The notes: generated by a model from the letters alone, not told the origin. 64,000 nucleotides of DNA from Bufo bufo (GCF_905171765.1 NC_053390.1:307214984-307278983), one strand, 5' to 3'. Counted from the first letter of the stretch, positions 34,670 to 46,940 are shown. Numbers and translations: made by a program.

Positions 34670-35038
34670 AATTTTGAAAAAAACAAACTGTAAAATGCAA
34701 TAAGGATTTCACTGTATGCATATATCCAAATGAATAATTGGCAAATAGAAAGCCATGGCTACATCCAGATAACTTTCCTATTAGGTGTATTTTGTAGGAT
34801 CGTCACTTATAAAATACTATGTGACTATTAAGTGGTGGAAAAAAATTCTGAAAAACAGAATAAATGTGTTATTTATTCTGTGAATGGAGTTCTGGCATGG
34901 AGTGTTGTTCAAAGGAATCTGTTACCAACAAAATCATTATTAAACTAGACAAGCTGTCTGGTAGGAGTGTCAGACTGGGGTTCAAAATTATTCTCAAGGC
35001 CCAACCCATATATCATCAATACATTTTAATAGGTTTTG
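34670..35038. other. Unassigned DNA
   Basis: AT-rich spacer between the minisatellite and the next miniature element. Confidence 0.4.
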
Positions 35039-35039
35039 A

Positions 35040-35554
35040 AGGCTACTTTCACACCTGCGTTAGGTGCGGATCCGTCTGGTATCTGCACAGACGGATCCGC
35101 ACCTATAATGCAAACGCTTGTATCCGTTCAGAACGGATCCGTTTGCATTACCATGAACAAAGAAATATATGCATTTTTTATTTTATTTTTTTCATGATAA
35201 TGCAAACAGATCAGTTTTGACTTACACTGAAAGTCAATGGGGGACGGATCCGTTTTCAATTGCATCATATTGTGTCAGTGCAAACGGATCCGTCCCCATT
35301 GACTTACATTGTAAGTCAGGACGAATTAGTTCGGCTCCGCATCGTCAGGCGGACATCAAAACGCTGCAAGCAGCGTTTTGGTGTCCGCCTCCAGTGCGGA
35401 ATGGAGACTGATCGGAGGCAAACTGATGCATTCTGAACGGATCCTTATCCATTCAGAATGCATTGGGGCTGAACTGATCCGTTTTGGGCCGTTTGTGAGA
35501 GCCCTGAAACAGATCTCACAAGCGGACCCAGGAACGCCAGTGTGAAAGTAGCCT
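35040..35554. mobile_element. Foldback miniature, CTACTTTCACACC ends
   Basis: Ends AGGCTACTTTCACACCTGCG and CCAGTGTGAAAGTAGCCT; chain of GGATCCG palindromes; same family as 11578-12077. Confidence 0.88.
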
Positions 35555-35810
35555 AAGAAATAGATCCTAGTGATAAATGATTGTCTCCAAAGGTCAAATT
35601 TTTCTCCAAGATCTTTGGGGCCCTTTGGGCAGCCTCTGCTAATTACATGTTCATAACAGGCATGGGCCATGGACCCACTGTGCCAACTAACCAATTTGGC
35701 TTTGGGCTAAACCTAAGGACGTTGTCCTGACGATCCCCTGTTATTCACCATTTAATCACTATGAAGGGATGTGGACTTTGCTGCAAAGAAACAAGGTCAA
35801 GGCAGACCGC

Positions 35811-37171
35811 CAGGGCCGTCTTTAACAAGGGGCAAAAGGGGCAGCTGCCCCGGGCTCAGTTGCTCCTGGGGGGCCCAAGGCAGCTGCCTCTTGAGCCCTG
35901 CTAGCCACTGCCCCAGGTGTCAGGCTGTCGGCTACACAGGGGGTGCTGCCATGCCATTCCTACCAGCACTCCAGGCAGCGTACTGTGAGAGCTGTGATTC
36001 TCTAGGACCTTAGATGACATCATCACCATGTGACCAGTAACCTAGCAATATTACTGGTCACATGGCTATGAGGTCATCAAGGTCCTTTCTACCAGGAGTG
36101 TTGCTGTAGAAGTTTGCCTTAACTGTGGAGCTTTTTTTGTGAAGATTACATCAGAAAAAGGTGACAGGGGCTGTTATGCTAATATACTGTAAACTACTGT
36201 ATAGTGGGGTGCTGTATAGTGTGAGGGCCTGTATACTGTGGGGGGCTGTATACTGTGGTGGCCTGTATACTGTGGGGGGGGGGCTGTATACTGTATACTG
36301 TGGGTGCTGTATATTGTGGAGTGCTATACTGCTGTACTGTATAGTGTGGGGGGCTGTATACTGTGGGTGCTGTATATTGTGGAGTGCTATACTGCTGCAC
36401 TGTATACTGTGGGTGGCTGTATACTGTATACTGTGGGTGCTGTATATTGTGGAGTGCTATACTGCTGTACTGTATACTGTGGGGGGCTGTATACTGCGGG
36501 GGGCTGTATACTGTATACCTCTGGGTGCTGTAAATTGTGGAGTGCTATACTGCTGTACTGTATAGTGTGGGGGCTGTATAGTGTGGGGTGCTGTATCGTG
36601 TATAGTTTGGGGTGCTGTATACGGTGAGGTGCTATACTGTGAGGTGTTGTATACTGTGAGGTGTTGTATACTGTGGGGTGCTGTATACTGTGGGCTGCTA
36701 TACTTCTCTACTATATACTGTGGGGTACTGTATAGTGTGGGGTGCTATACTGCATACTGTGTGGTGCTGTATACTATAGGGTGCTATACTGCATACTGTG
36801 TGGTGCTTTATACTATAGGGTGCTATACTGCATACTGTGGGTTGCTGTATACTATAGGGTGCTATACTGCATACTGTGGGGTGCTGGGGTGCACTGTAAC
36901 ACTAGGGTGAGCCGAGCCCTGGTCTCCTTACTGCAGAGCGGTGCCCACTTCCAGCCTGAGCCCAGCTGCCCAGAGCACTGATCCTGAGCCGCTGGAGTCT
37001 TCAGAACTGGAAGTATTTACAGTCATTCACTCTACTCTACCAGATGTGTGTTTTTTTTGTGTGTGTGTTGTGGTGGAGGGCATGATTGCCTGCTAAGGTG
37101 TGGGAAGGTGGGATCCAGGGGGCCCAAGTAAATTTTTGCCCAGGGTCCAATCAATATTAAAGACGGCCCTG
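35811..37171. mobile_element. hAT-type element with internal satellite, perfect TSD
   Basis: Ends CAGGGCCGTCTTTAA and TTAAAGACGGCCCTG. Perfect 8-bp duplication CAGACCGC (35803-35810, 37172-37179). No transposase. The interior has TTTGCCC-type words near both ends, an AGGACCTTAGATGACATCAT module at 36005, TCACATGG palindromes and the satellite at 36180-36890. Confidence 0.93.
36180..36890. repeat. Satellite of about 10-17 bp units inside hAT element
   Basis: Variants of CTGTATACTGTGGGG and CTATACTGC, partly organised in larger blocks (GTGCTGTATATTGTGGAGTG recurs). Cysteine- and tyrosine-rich open frames here are artefacts. Confidence 0.93.
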
Positions 37172-37179
37172 CAGACCGC

Positions 37180-37921
37180 AGAGGATCAGAGTCGGTAAAC
37201 AGGCAGAGTTCGTACAGACAGAATAAGCACACTTTCACTAGGACTAGCAAACAGTAGAATACCTAAAACCCAAGCAAAGGGGTTAAATAAACAGCCCAGC
37301 ATAAATAGGAGTCCTGATCAGCACCTTAGCAGCTGGACAGAGAGCAAGAGGGAAAGATTAACTCTAGTAGTACTTCAGAGAAGTTCAATGAACACTAGTT
37401 CCAATACACAGAGGGTGAGTGGAGCGTCCGTACTAGTCATTGGGCCTGCTTTGAAAAGGATCTCATTGGTGACAGATAACTTTTCAATGTACTTAAGTGG
37501 TAGTACAACAGCCTATGAGAACAATGGTCACATAATATAGCCTGATACATACAGTACTTACCAACATGTAAAAAGTAAAATTCAGGACATTTAAGCTCCA
37601 CACCTCGGAATGCCCCCAAAATGCCTTGGACTGCCCACAAAACACCCATTTTAAGCAGGGACTTGCCTGATATAAATGCTTCTATATTATATCTTTTTTT
37701 CCATCTAAATGAAAGTAACTTTGAACTTTAATTTGCAGAGGTTTTTACTGAAGATGACATGTATACCACCTGCTGAAAACTGGACAGTGCTCGTGAATCC
37801 TGAATGTGTATATAAACTCAACTGTTTGACTTCCAGACTTCTCCTGTCTCCCAAACTACCTCCTGGCATGTCAGCCATATTGTCTCTCTGTGGACTAAAC
37901 ACTGTAGTTAACCAGTAGAAA
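37180..37921. other. Unassigned DNA
   Basis: No recognised element ends. Mixed composition between two hAT elements. Confidence 0.35.
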
Positions 37922-37929
37922 GTCTGAAG

Positions 37930-39477
37930 CAGTGGTAGACTGGCCATAGACCCTTCAGGGGAGTTTGCAGGTGGACAGATGCCTAGGGGGTTGCTGGGGG
38001 CTGGGTACATAATGAGCTGACACTGTCAGTGTTAATTAAAACTGGGAATACCTGGCCAGCAGCTCCAAGTGCCCTCCTGAGTTCAACTGTATTGCCATCC
38101 TTAGGACAGTGATGCAGTTGAATGCTTCAGCAGGCCACGGAAGCTCTAGACCACTAAATAAGGCAGTGTATAAATGGTGCAAGGATGCAAGCATCTCAGA
38201 CTGTAGGCAGCATGGAACAGCACTCAAGTATTATTTGTTTTACCTTGGCCACTTGTCGAACATACTACTGGGGGCACTATAGGGGTCATTAATACAAGTA
38301 TTATGGGGACATTTTTAATACTGAAGTACTATAAGGGGTATTACTGTGGTATTACTGGGACCAAAATGGAGGGATTTGTTATTGCTGGAGGCACTACAGG
38401 GGTATAATTATTCATGGAAACGTTATAGGTACCATTATTATTACTGGACGCACTATAGGGGGCATTATTAATTATGGGGGCAATATTACCATCGGGTCCA
38501 CTGTTGGAGGCATTATCACTACTGTGGCGACTATAGAGGAGCATTATTACTACTGGGGGCAGTATTTTTTTTAAACAGTACACTATTTGGGGACATTAGG
38601 GAGCACAACAAACATAGTATTTTGGGTGGCAGCAGGATGACACATCTGGGCCAGCAGGATGGGGAGTTTGTGTTAAGAAAATGGGGAGGAGGATGGAAAA
38701 GTGAGGAATCCAAGATGTCTGTGTGGTAAATTCTGCAGAGAGGATATGTAAATGAAAGAAGTTATCATGTTGGTCTGGGTGAATGAAGAAGATGAGGAAA
38801 TAGAATGCTTACCTCAGAGATAACGTCACTGGATGTAATACACAAGAAATTGCAAGTCCAATTGTTGCAGTCCGATTTTGAGAAAATTCTGGTCTTAGAT
38901 ATGCTACATGACCCCCTTCCCATTGGAACAATTAGTTCTTGATCCAATATGTTGGCTTTCAAGATGGCAGCCATGTTACAGATATAGCTATATAAAAAGA
39001 TAGGCCACTCACCCATTACTTGCAGGGGTATTCAGACATTTCATTTTCCCCTTTGTTTCTAAAATTTGACTAACCCTGTAGTTTTGTAGTGCTATATTCT
39101 GCTTTATGTCAGTATGCTGAATGTAGGGATGGCTTGGTGCTGTGGTCTCACATTCTCAGCACCCTGTTCCATATCTTAAGTAGAGGAGGACAGAATAGTA
39201 CTGGCCACCACATTGGGTAGCTTCTGGGGAAGTATGTTGTGCTGCCTGGGCAGTATTTTGTGCTGCACTGCTGAATTCGGTTCTGGTGGGATGGTATCTT
39301 TTGCTGCCCTATGGTATTTGGTTTTGGGGAGATGGTATTTTTTGCTGCCCTATGGTATTGCTGGCTCTGCTAATTTGTGTTTCCTCCGCCTTATGTCAAT
39401 TTGGACCTGCCTACAACATGGGGCCACTTTTACGTTTTTTTTTTTCCAGAGCCACTTTAGTTCCCAGTCCACCTCTG
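37930..39477. mobile_element. hAT-type element, CAGTGGTAGACTGG ends
   Basis: Ends CAGTGGTAGACTGGCC and CCCAGTCCACCTCTG. Duplication GTCTGAAG / GTCTGTAT (6 of 8). Longer relative of 25875-26322; shares the GGGGCCACTTTTA end region. A decayed repeat of GGCATTATTA / GGGGGCA / ACTACTGG words fills 38260-38600. Confidence 0.82.
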
Positions 39478-39485
39478 GTCTGTAT

Positions 39486-39995
39486 GTAACCTGTGTAAGG
39501 TGTCACCTTGTTAGCTCAATTTAGCAATCCACCTCCTTTTCTCTAACAGTTAAATATATAGTATATTCACACGGTATAATAAATTTGCATTTTGTGCATG
39601 GGATTGCACAAAAAAGATTTTTTCTCACAACCCTATTATATGTCCTCCTAATCTAGCTGTTTCACAACAGTAACAGTTATCCGCTACCCTGAATAAAGTC
39701 ACTCTTGACAAATCATGCTGTCCTTGTTCCAGCAATCTCCAGCCTTGACTTCCCATAACAGTTCCCTACAAAGAACAAATAAATTCTGTTCTAAGCAGCA
39801 ATTTTCTTGATTACAAACACTTCAACTCCCAATGCTAATTCCTTCCTCCCCATCTGCAGCCTTCAATGCTCAGAACCTTGGAACAGACATGTCATATCAA
39901 CAACTGCCACTGTGTAGCCTTTCCTATCTATCTGTAACTCTTCTTTCAGCGCCACTCATGATCTACTTCTAAATGAGGGGTCTCAAACTTGGCCG
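39486..39995. other. Unassigned DNA
   Basis: AT-rich, no element ends recognised before the hAT element at 40004. Confidence 0.35.
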
Positions 39996-40374
39996 GATAT
40001 ATGCAGGGCCGGATTAAGAGCATCATGGGCCTGGTGCAGAAGATTTTAATGGGCCTTTTTATAGAAAATGAAAACGCAACGCAGAGCAACTTTTTATAGC
40101 ACAAATAAAGTGTGAATTTACGCAAAATTACACATGTGAAAATACGCATGCATAAAGTTTGAAGTGTGAACGGGTCTGCGTAATCCCATTCAAGTCTATT
40201 GGACTAAAGTTCATGCGTAATTTTGAAGCAGATTTACGCACGGGTTTGCGTGTGAAAAATCTGCTTTGTGAACTTAGCCTAAGTGTACATCTCTGGCCAC
40301 AGTTTAAATATACAGCCATCTATATAGATGGCTGTATTATGTATAGCCACCCCCCAGGAGTTAACTAGTGCTGC

Positions 40375-40800
40375 TGGATATGTCATTCAGGAGCATGAAA
40401 AAGCTATTCACGTCTAGCTTTTCCATGCTCCTGAATGGCATATGTGTTTATAAAAGCTAATCTATTATAAGCAGATATGCCATTAAGGAGCTTGGAAAAG
40501 ATAGGTAGGCAAGAAATAGTCACCTAGCTTTTCCATACTCCTGAATGGCATATCTGCTTATATGCATACATGTTTATAATAGCCAAGCTATTATATGCAG
40601 ATCTGCCATTCAGGAGCATGGAAAAGCTAGGTGACAATTTCTCACCTTACCTTTCCATGCTATGCTCCTGAATGGCAAATCTGCCTATAGGCATATCTGT
40701 TTATAATAGCTGATCTATTATAAGCAGATATACCACTCAGGAGCATTGAAGAGCTAGGTGACTATTTCTCACTTAGCTTTTCCATGCTCCTGAATGACAT
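40375..40800. repeat. Palindromic tandem units of about 105 bp
   Basis: Four imperfect units in which GCCATTCAGGAGCATGGAAA and TTTTCCATGCTCCTGAATGG alternate in orientation, separated by TATAAGCAGATATGCC. Confidence 0.85.
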
Positions 40801-41402
40801 GTATAAATTATACAGTATAATAGGTGAGGTGAGCCAATGCTGATTTACTTACCGCCTATGAGTTGTTTTCTGGGCAGGACACGGAAGGCTGCTGAACGCG
40901 ACTCACCGCTGGCAGCACCCCTGACTCCACGCAGGAAGAATTTTGAACTTCCCGCGCGCAGCAGCCGTCACGGTCTTTCACTTTACGGCATGGCCTAGGC
41001 CCCAGGGGAGGAGTCTGACGTGACGACGCAGCGCGGCGTGCACAGCTGTCCTGTCACCTGACCTGATCTGTCAGCTGTCGCTGTCATGGTGAGTTCTGTA
41101 AAGGGCCGGCCCGGGAGATTTCTCCTTGCGCGCCGGCCCTGTCATCATCTGACAGTCGGCACGGTTCGGTCCTACTAAAGGGTTGCGGGGCGGCCGCCAG
41201 GCAACCTCAGCGAGGCGGCCTATGCGGACAGGGCCGGACTGGGGATAAAAACCAGCCCTGGAAAAAGTTGCACACCAGCCCCACAGCATTGTGTCCTTAT
41301 TTACTTGTTTATAAAAGGCGAAAGCATTCATTTTAAAACACGAATATGAATTTTGCCCCACAATAGCTCTTTTGTAGAACCCCCATGGGGGGGGGGGGAG
41401 CA

Positions 41403-41510
41403 TGTAGCAGAGCTAGTATAGCATGTAGCAGAGCTGTGTGTAGCATGTAGCAGAGCTAGTATAGCATGTAGCAGAGCTGTGTGTGTACAGGGTGCATGCA
41501 GCAGTGTAGC
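41403..41510. repeat. Short tandem repeat
   Basis: Alternating GTAGCAGAGCTAGTATAGCAT and GTAGCAGAGCTGTGTGTAGC words, about five units. Confidence 0.85.
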
Positions 41511-41698
41511 AGAGCAGGAAGCCTGGTAGGGACTCAGTGACACCATTCTTTTAACTAATAAACTCTCAGACAATTATCTGAGTCCCTGCAATAACTATAG
41601 CCACTACATCACAGTCTGCTCCACGGCATTCACTGCAGCAGAGCTGTGTTTGCCAGGAGCGAGTCCCTCCTGACCTTCGGTTCACTTGAGAGCCGACT

Positions 41699-42223
41699 CA
41701 GGCTACTTTCCCACCTGCGTTCGGAGCTCCGCTCGTGAGCTCCGATTGAAGAGGCTCATGAGCGGTCCTGAACGCAGCTGTCCAGCCCTAATGCATTCTC
41801 AATGGAGGCGGATCCACTGAGAATGCATCAGTCTGCCAGCGCTCAGCCTCCACTCCGCTCAGTGAGCGGACACCTGAACGCTGCTTGCAGCGTTCAGGTG
41901 TCCGCTGCTTGCAGTGTTCGGGTGTCCGCCTGGCCGTGCGGAGGCGAGCGGATCCGTCCAGACTTACAATGTAAGTCAATGGGGACGGATCCGCTTGAAG
42001 ATGACACTAAATGGCTCAATCTTCAAGCGGATCCGTCCCCCATTGACTTTCAATGTAAAGTCTGAACGGATCCGCTCAGGCTACTTTCAGACTTAGAAAT
42101 TTTTCTAAGTTATAATGCAGACGGATCCGTTCTGAACGGATGCAAACGTCTGCATTATAGGAGCGGATCCGTCTGATGAAACATCAGACGGATTCGCTCC
42201 GAACGCTAGTGTGAAAGTAGCCT
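41699..42223. mobile_element. Foldback miniature, CTACTTTCCCACC ends, nested
   Basis: AGGCTACTTTCCCACCTGCG to CGCTAGTGTGAAAGTAGCCT. Close paralogue of 11578-12077; inserted in the inner hAT element. Confidence 0.9.
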
Positions 42224-42623
42224 CAGCAAGTGAACCGAAGATCTGAATTATGAAAAAGATCCGAACTTCCCATCTCTAAAAGCAGTGACGCAGCCGCGGT
42301 GACAGAGTGGGAAGGGGGGGGGGCGTGGTGTAGTGACAGCGTGGGGAAGAAGAAATTACAGAGCTGGAGGGGTGGAGCAATGAAAGGTTCTGGGGGAGGA
42401 GCAGTGACAGAGCCGTTACAGAGCCAGGGGCATTGATAGAACTTTCACCTCTGCCAGCACCCCTCAGAGGACCCCCTTTCTGCATGTGTTGTCAAACTGG
42501 GAAGGTGAGGGGGGTCCTTTCCATGCCACATCAGCAGCTAGTTTGCCTAAACCACCTAGAGGTACGGGTAGTAATGTGCTAAGATTAGCAAGAGTGTGCA
42601 CTAAACTAATTGCTGTGATCACA

Positions 42624-43021
42624 TTAAGGCCTCGTTCACACCAGGCAGTGCGTTCCGGCCTGATTCTGTCCAGAATGCCCTGCACCGCATTGCGGCCGGC
42701 TAACTATATTGTGAGGCAGGAGGGGTCTGTTGAAGTGATTGGCACCATAACCATGCCCAACGGCTGCAATGCGATTGGCTGCACAGGATCGCAAGGCACA
42801 TTATGTCTGCGGTCCAGTCAAAACAAAATGCTGCAAGCAGCCTTGTGACCGGACCTCAGGCATAATTGTGCCTTGCGATCCCGTGCATCCGATCGCCTGC
42901 GCCTGTGGCTACGGTGCCATTCACTTCAATGGATTGTCACGCCCCCTCCTGCCCCACAACATAGTGAGCCGGCCGCGATGTAGGCATTCTGGACAGAATC
43001 ATCTGGTGTGAACGAGGCCTA
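42624..43021. mobile_element. Foldback miniature, GCCTCGTTCACACCAG ends, nested
   Basis: Ends AAGGCCTCGTTCACACCAG and CTGGTGTGAACGAGGCCT. Interior with paired ATTCTGTCCAGAATGCC / GGCATTCTGGACAGAATCA. Confidence 0.9.
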
Positions 43022-43219
43022 AACTTAGTCATTTCACACCACAAAGGCTGGAACGCAAGCCAGCCACCCATCCCTGCATAAGAAAGCGTGGCGGTGCATT
43101 GAAATAAGGTTTTGATTTAAAATTATTTTTTGTATCAGGACAAGTAGGTTGTCATGAGGAACAAGTAGATCGAGCCCCCGCTTTAGTCCTTCGACAAGTA
43201 GTTTTTTTTTAAATTTCCA

Positions 43220-44310
43220 CACCCCTGCACTGTTATGGGGGATCTGTGGATGGCACTGTTATGGGGGATCTGTGGATGGCACTGTTATGGGGGATCTGTG
43301 GATGGCACTGTTATGGGGGATCTGCGGATGGCACTGTTATGAAGGATCTGCGGATGGCACTGTTATGGGGGATCTGTGGATGACACTGTTATACAGGATC
43401 TGTGGATGGCACTGTTATACAGGATCTGTGGATGGCACTGTTATGGAGGATCTGTGGATGGCACTGTTATGGAGGATCTGTGGATGGCACTGTTATGGGG
43501 ATCTGTGGATGGCACTGTTATGAAGGATCTGTGGTTGGCACTGTTATGGGGGATCTGTGGATGGCACTGTTATGGAGGATCTGTGGATGGCACTGTTATG
43601 GAGGATCTGTGGATGGCACTGTCATGGGGATCTGTGGATGGCACTGTTATGGGGATCTGTGGATGGCACTGTTATGGGGGATCTGTGGATGGCACTGTTA
43701 TGGGGGATCTGTGGATGGCACTGTTATGGAGGATCTGTGGATGGCACTGTTATGGGGATCTGTGGATGGCATTGTTATGGGGATCTGTGGATGGCACTGT
43801 TATGGAGGATCTGTGGATGGCACTGTCATGGGGATCTGTGGATGGCACTGTTATGGGGATCTGTGGATGGCACTGTTATGGGGGATCTGTGGATGGCACT
43901 GTTATGGGGGATCTGTGGATGGCACTGTTATGGGGGATCTGTGGATGGCACTGTTATGGGGATCTGTGGATGGCACTGTTATGGAGGATCTGTGGATGGC
44001 ACTGTTATGGGGATCTGTGGATGGCACTGTTATGGAGGATCTGTGGATGGCACTGTTATGGGGATCTGTGGATGGCGCTGTTATGGGGATCTGTGGATGG
44101 CATTGTTATGGGGATCTGTGGATGGCACTGTTATGGAGGATCTGTGGTTGGCACTGTTATGGGGATCTGTGGATGGCATTGTTATGGGGATCTGTGGATG
44201 GCACTGTTATGGAGGATCTGTGGTTGGCACTGTTATGGGGAACTGTGGATGGCATTGTTATGGGGATCTGTGGTTGGCACTGTTGTGGGGGACCTATGGA
44301 TGATGCACTG
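43220..44310. repeat. 26/27-bp satellite, about 41 copies
   Basis: Unit GGATCTGTGGATGGCACTG then TTATGGGG or TTATGGA. Mixed 26- and 27-bp units let all three forward frames stay open for hundreds of codons, giving spurious MALLWGICGWHCYGDL-type proteins. It lies inside the inner hAT element. Confidence 0.96.
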
Positions 44311-44745
44311 TTATAGGGGATGTGTGCTATGACTGTACTCTGTACTCAGCCTCCGAGTCCTACCTGATACACAGCCCTGAACAGCCAGATGACAGCTCTG
44401 CACAAGCAGCAGCTAGCAGGCTGAAGGACCTTCCGTGATGTCATGATCATGTGATCAGTCACATGTGTGGGAGGAGTCAGGCTCCGGGCAATGTCCGTGC
44501 TGGAGCCTGCTGTTGGGGGCGGGGCCGGGGATGGGCTCCTCTCTCTGTCAGTCCCTCTGTGTAATACTGCACCAGTCAAGGAGCCTCCTCACTGTCGGCA
44601 CGGCTGGCCGTGCAGCAGTCAAGGCTACCGGCCTAACGGGCCGTGCCAGTCCGGCCCTGTATGCGGGCTGCTGGGCCTATTTTCATGCAGGGGCCTGGAG
44701 CTGCAGCTCCATCCGCCCCTACGTTAATCCGGCCCTGGATATATG

Positions 44746-45015
44746 GACCACACATAGAAAAAATTTCAAGTTGCCAAGCTGCGTTTAATTCCAATATGAT
44801 ACAGTGAGTGATGGCTACTTGGATGTAGATATTCTTCTGCCTCATCCTCTCCATTTGGATCAGATTGCCTTAACAGCTTCTTTCCACTGCACCTTGCCTC
44901 TGTACATTTTGGTACACGGACATCTTAGGCTCCCCACTTCTTTTCCATCATCTTCACCCTCCTGGTGCCCCAACATTGTCAACCTGCTGCCCCCCCATCA
45001 CGGTGCTCACAGTGT
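44746..45015. other. Unassigned DNA
   Basis: Right flank of the outer hAT element. No coding motif seen. Confidence 0.35.
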
Positions 45016-45885
45016 TTCCCAATGCTCACAAACACGAGGCCCCTGTATTTATAATGCCCTCATCCAGTGCCCCACATAGTTATTATGCCCCATGCAGTGC
45101 CCTTGAAGTTATAATGCCCTCCTGCATTTATAACCCCACTGTAGTGGCCCCTGTATTATAATGCTCCCCTCAATGCCACCTGTATTGTAATGCCATATGT
45201 AGTGCCCTGGCCAATATTAATGCCCCAAGTAGTGCCCTCTGTATTATAATGCCCTTCACCCTGTAGTTCTTCAACCTGTATTAATGCCCCCCATAGTGCC
45301 CCTGTATTATAATGCCCCTTTGTAGTGCTCTGGCCTGTTTGAATGCCCCCCATTAATGCCCCTGTATTTATAATGCCCCCCTAGTGCTCCTTCCCATATT
45401 AATGCTCCCAGAAGTGCCCTGTGATTTATAATGCACCCTATAGTGCCCTGTATTAATGCCCTAATACCTCATGAATTGTAATGCCCCCTCTGTGGGGGAC
45501 TTGCCTGTATTAATGCCCCCAGTAGTGCCCCATGAACTATAATGCCTCCTGTAGTGCCTTGTCCTATATTAATGCCCTAATACCTCATGAATTGTAATGC
45601 CTTTTCTGTGATGCCTGTATTAATGCCACAGTAGTGCCCCATGTAATATAATGCCTTCCCCCCTTTTAGTGCTACAACATTAATGCCCCCAGTCGTTCCC
45701 CATGAACAATAATGCCCACCTGTAGTGTTCTATCCTGTATTAATGCCCCAGTAGTGCCCCGTGAATTAGAATGTCCCCCTGAAGTGCTCTGGTGTTTATT
45801 AATGCCCCCAGTAGTGCCCCATGAATTATATTGCCCTTCTAGTTCTCCAGCCTATATTAGTGTCCCCAGTAGTGCCCACATATAA
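45016..45885. repeat. Degenerate tandem array of TAATGCCCC / TAGTGCCC units
   Basis: Units of about 35-45 bp alternating TATTATAATGCCCC and AGTAGTGCCC. Similar wording to the array at 62280-63260, suggesting a shared source. It ends in an A-rich tract (45888-45900). No hAT termini identified around it. Confidence 0.85.
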
Positions 45886-45983
45886 AAGAAAAAAAAAAAA
45901 AGGCATTCGCCTGACTCCTATTCACCACCGCTGCCTGAGTTGCCGTGTCCCAGTACAGGACATCTCAGGCTACAAAATGACAT

Positions 45984-46559
45984 GAAATAGTCGAAATAAA
46001 GCGATGGATCCAGCATCGAAGTTAGAAAATATCGTGGGTTCCTTTATTCAATATAGTACTAATCCATACAGTGACAGCATCACCTCAGTGTTCCAAATGA
46101 ACGTCTACGCGTTTCGAACAAACATGTTCTTAGTCGTGACCGATCAGATATCCAACTGGCCATGTTCATATAGGCTGGCTGCTACCTCTCCTCCCACCTC
46201 CAGGTGAGAGCTAGAAGGAGCTGATTGCAGCACACCCAAGACATGGCCAATAGGAACAACTGAAATTAACATTGGGGCAAGTTTAACATTTTTAAAACCA
46301 AGTGAGTGCACATGAAATATATGCTATTCAGACTCCTAAATCAGGAATAACAAAATGTGCCAATCTCCGAAAAATTAAGTGATGAACAAGGCATTAATAA
46401 ACACAAAACATGTGCGAAATCCTGAAAAAATATGCGAATTCCTGGAAAAAAACGCATGGTCTGAATAGTGATTCACAATGTTAAAAACAGAAAAATGCAG
46501 ATCAAGCATGGCAAAAGTATCCTCATAACTGCTGATCTAGATGAAACAACACAATGAAA

Positions 46560-46560
<1 letters not shown>
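45984..46560 (-). mobile_element. Penelope-like element A, inverted 3' fragment
   Basis: Reverse complement of the 3' end of element A (56440-56778): the segment from AAATAAAGCGATGGATCCAG to AACATTTTTAAAACCA is almost identical in both. It lies head-to-head with the plus-strand part that begins after the TA tract. It contains a hammerhead-like motif (46095-46137, minus). Confidence 0.85.
46095..46137 (-). ncRNA. Hammerhead-like ribozyme motif, element A inverted fragment
   Basis: Same sequence as 56620-56662 on the other strand (CTAAGAACATGTTTGTTC, then GAAACGCGTAGACG). Confidence 0.4.

Positions 46561-46565
<5 letters not shown>

Positions 46566-46618
<53 letters not shown>
46566..46618. 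repeat. (TA)n microsatellite
   Basis: About 26 TA units at the junction of the two opposed parts of element A. Confidence 0.95.
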
Positions 46619-46621
<3 letters not shown>

Positions 46622-46940
46622 AGCTACCTCAATGACAATCACTACAATCTGAGATTTACTTATTCGCAGGATAGGTTTACGATTCATTTTCTCGATTTGA
46701 CTCTTATGGGCATTCCCTGTTCGAATATACGTATAACTACATATCGAAAACCAGTTTCTCGGAATGCGATTTTGAGAACTAATAGCCACCATCCCTTACA
46801 TACTATCAAGTCTATTCCGGTAGAGGAGATGTTGCGTGCCAGAAGAAATTGTAGTGATGATACGAGCTTCACGTTGGAATGCCGACTCATCACTTCACGA
46901 TTACTAGCAAGGGGTTATCCCACCTGGATGATCAAGAGAA
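46619..46940 (+). pseudogene. Element A reverse transcriptase, C-terminal part, piece 1
   Basis: Frame with YLNDNHYNLRFTYS, IHFLDLTLMG and TTYRKPVSRNAILRTNSHHP, the conserved post-YxDD palm/thumb region of Penelope-like reverse transcriptases (FLD...RK-T-TN--L---S-HP), then IPVEEMLRARRNCSDD and ARGYPTWMIKR. The catalytic upstream part is missing. The reading frame is interrupted after the word CTGGATGATCAAGAGA by element B. Confidence 0.88.

Larger units (their letters stand above)
41229..44659. mobile_element. Inner hAT-type element nested in 40004-44737
   Basis: Ends CAGGGCCGGACTGG and CCAGTCCGGCCCTG, duplication TATGCGGA / TATGCGGG (7 of 8). It is closely related to the outer element by its ends. 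It contains a GTAGCAGAGC tandem stretch (41403-41510), two miniatures (41699, 42624), the 26-bp satellite (43220-44310) and a TGATGTCATGATCATGTGAT module (44436). Confidence 0.92.
40004..44737. mobile_element. Outer hAT-type element, 4.7 kb, containing nested elements
   Basis: Ends CAGGGCCGGATTAA (40004) and TTAATCCGGCCCTG (44737) with a perfect 8-bp duplication GATATATG (39996-40003, 44738-44745). No transposase. Its own sequence is about 40004-41228 plus a short right end; the rest is the second hAT element 41229-44659 and its contents. The left part has a palindromic tandem array (40380-40800) and a GC-rich segment ending in ATG|GTGAGT (41086). Confidence 0.93.

Noticed and set aside
33590..34721. 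Minus-strand repetitive protein of 245 codons (VTTPIQW repeats)
   Set aside because: Pure product of the 29-bp minisatellite; several frames give similar proteins.
36161..36910. Cys/Tyr-rich forward frames
   Set aside because: Satellite inside a hAT element.
43272..44332. Long forward open frames (up to 318 codons) with repeated CGWHCYG words
   Set aside because: All three forward frames are open because the 26/27-bp satellite lacks stops; no start context, no non-repetitive domain.
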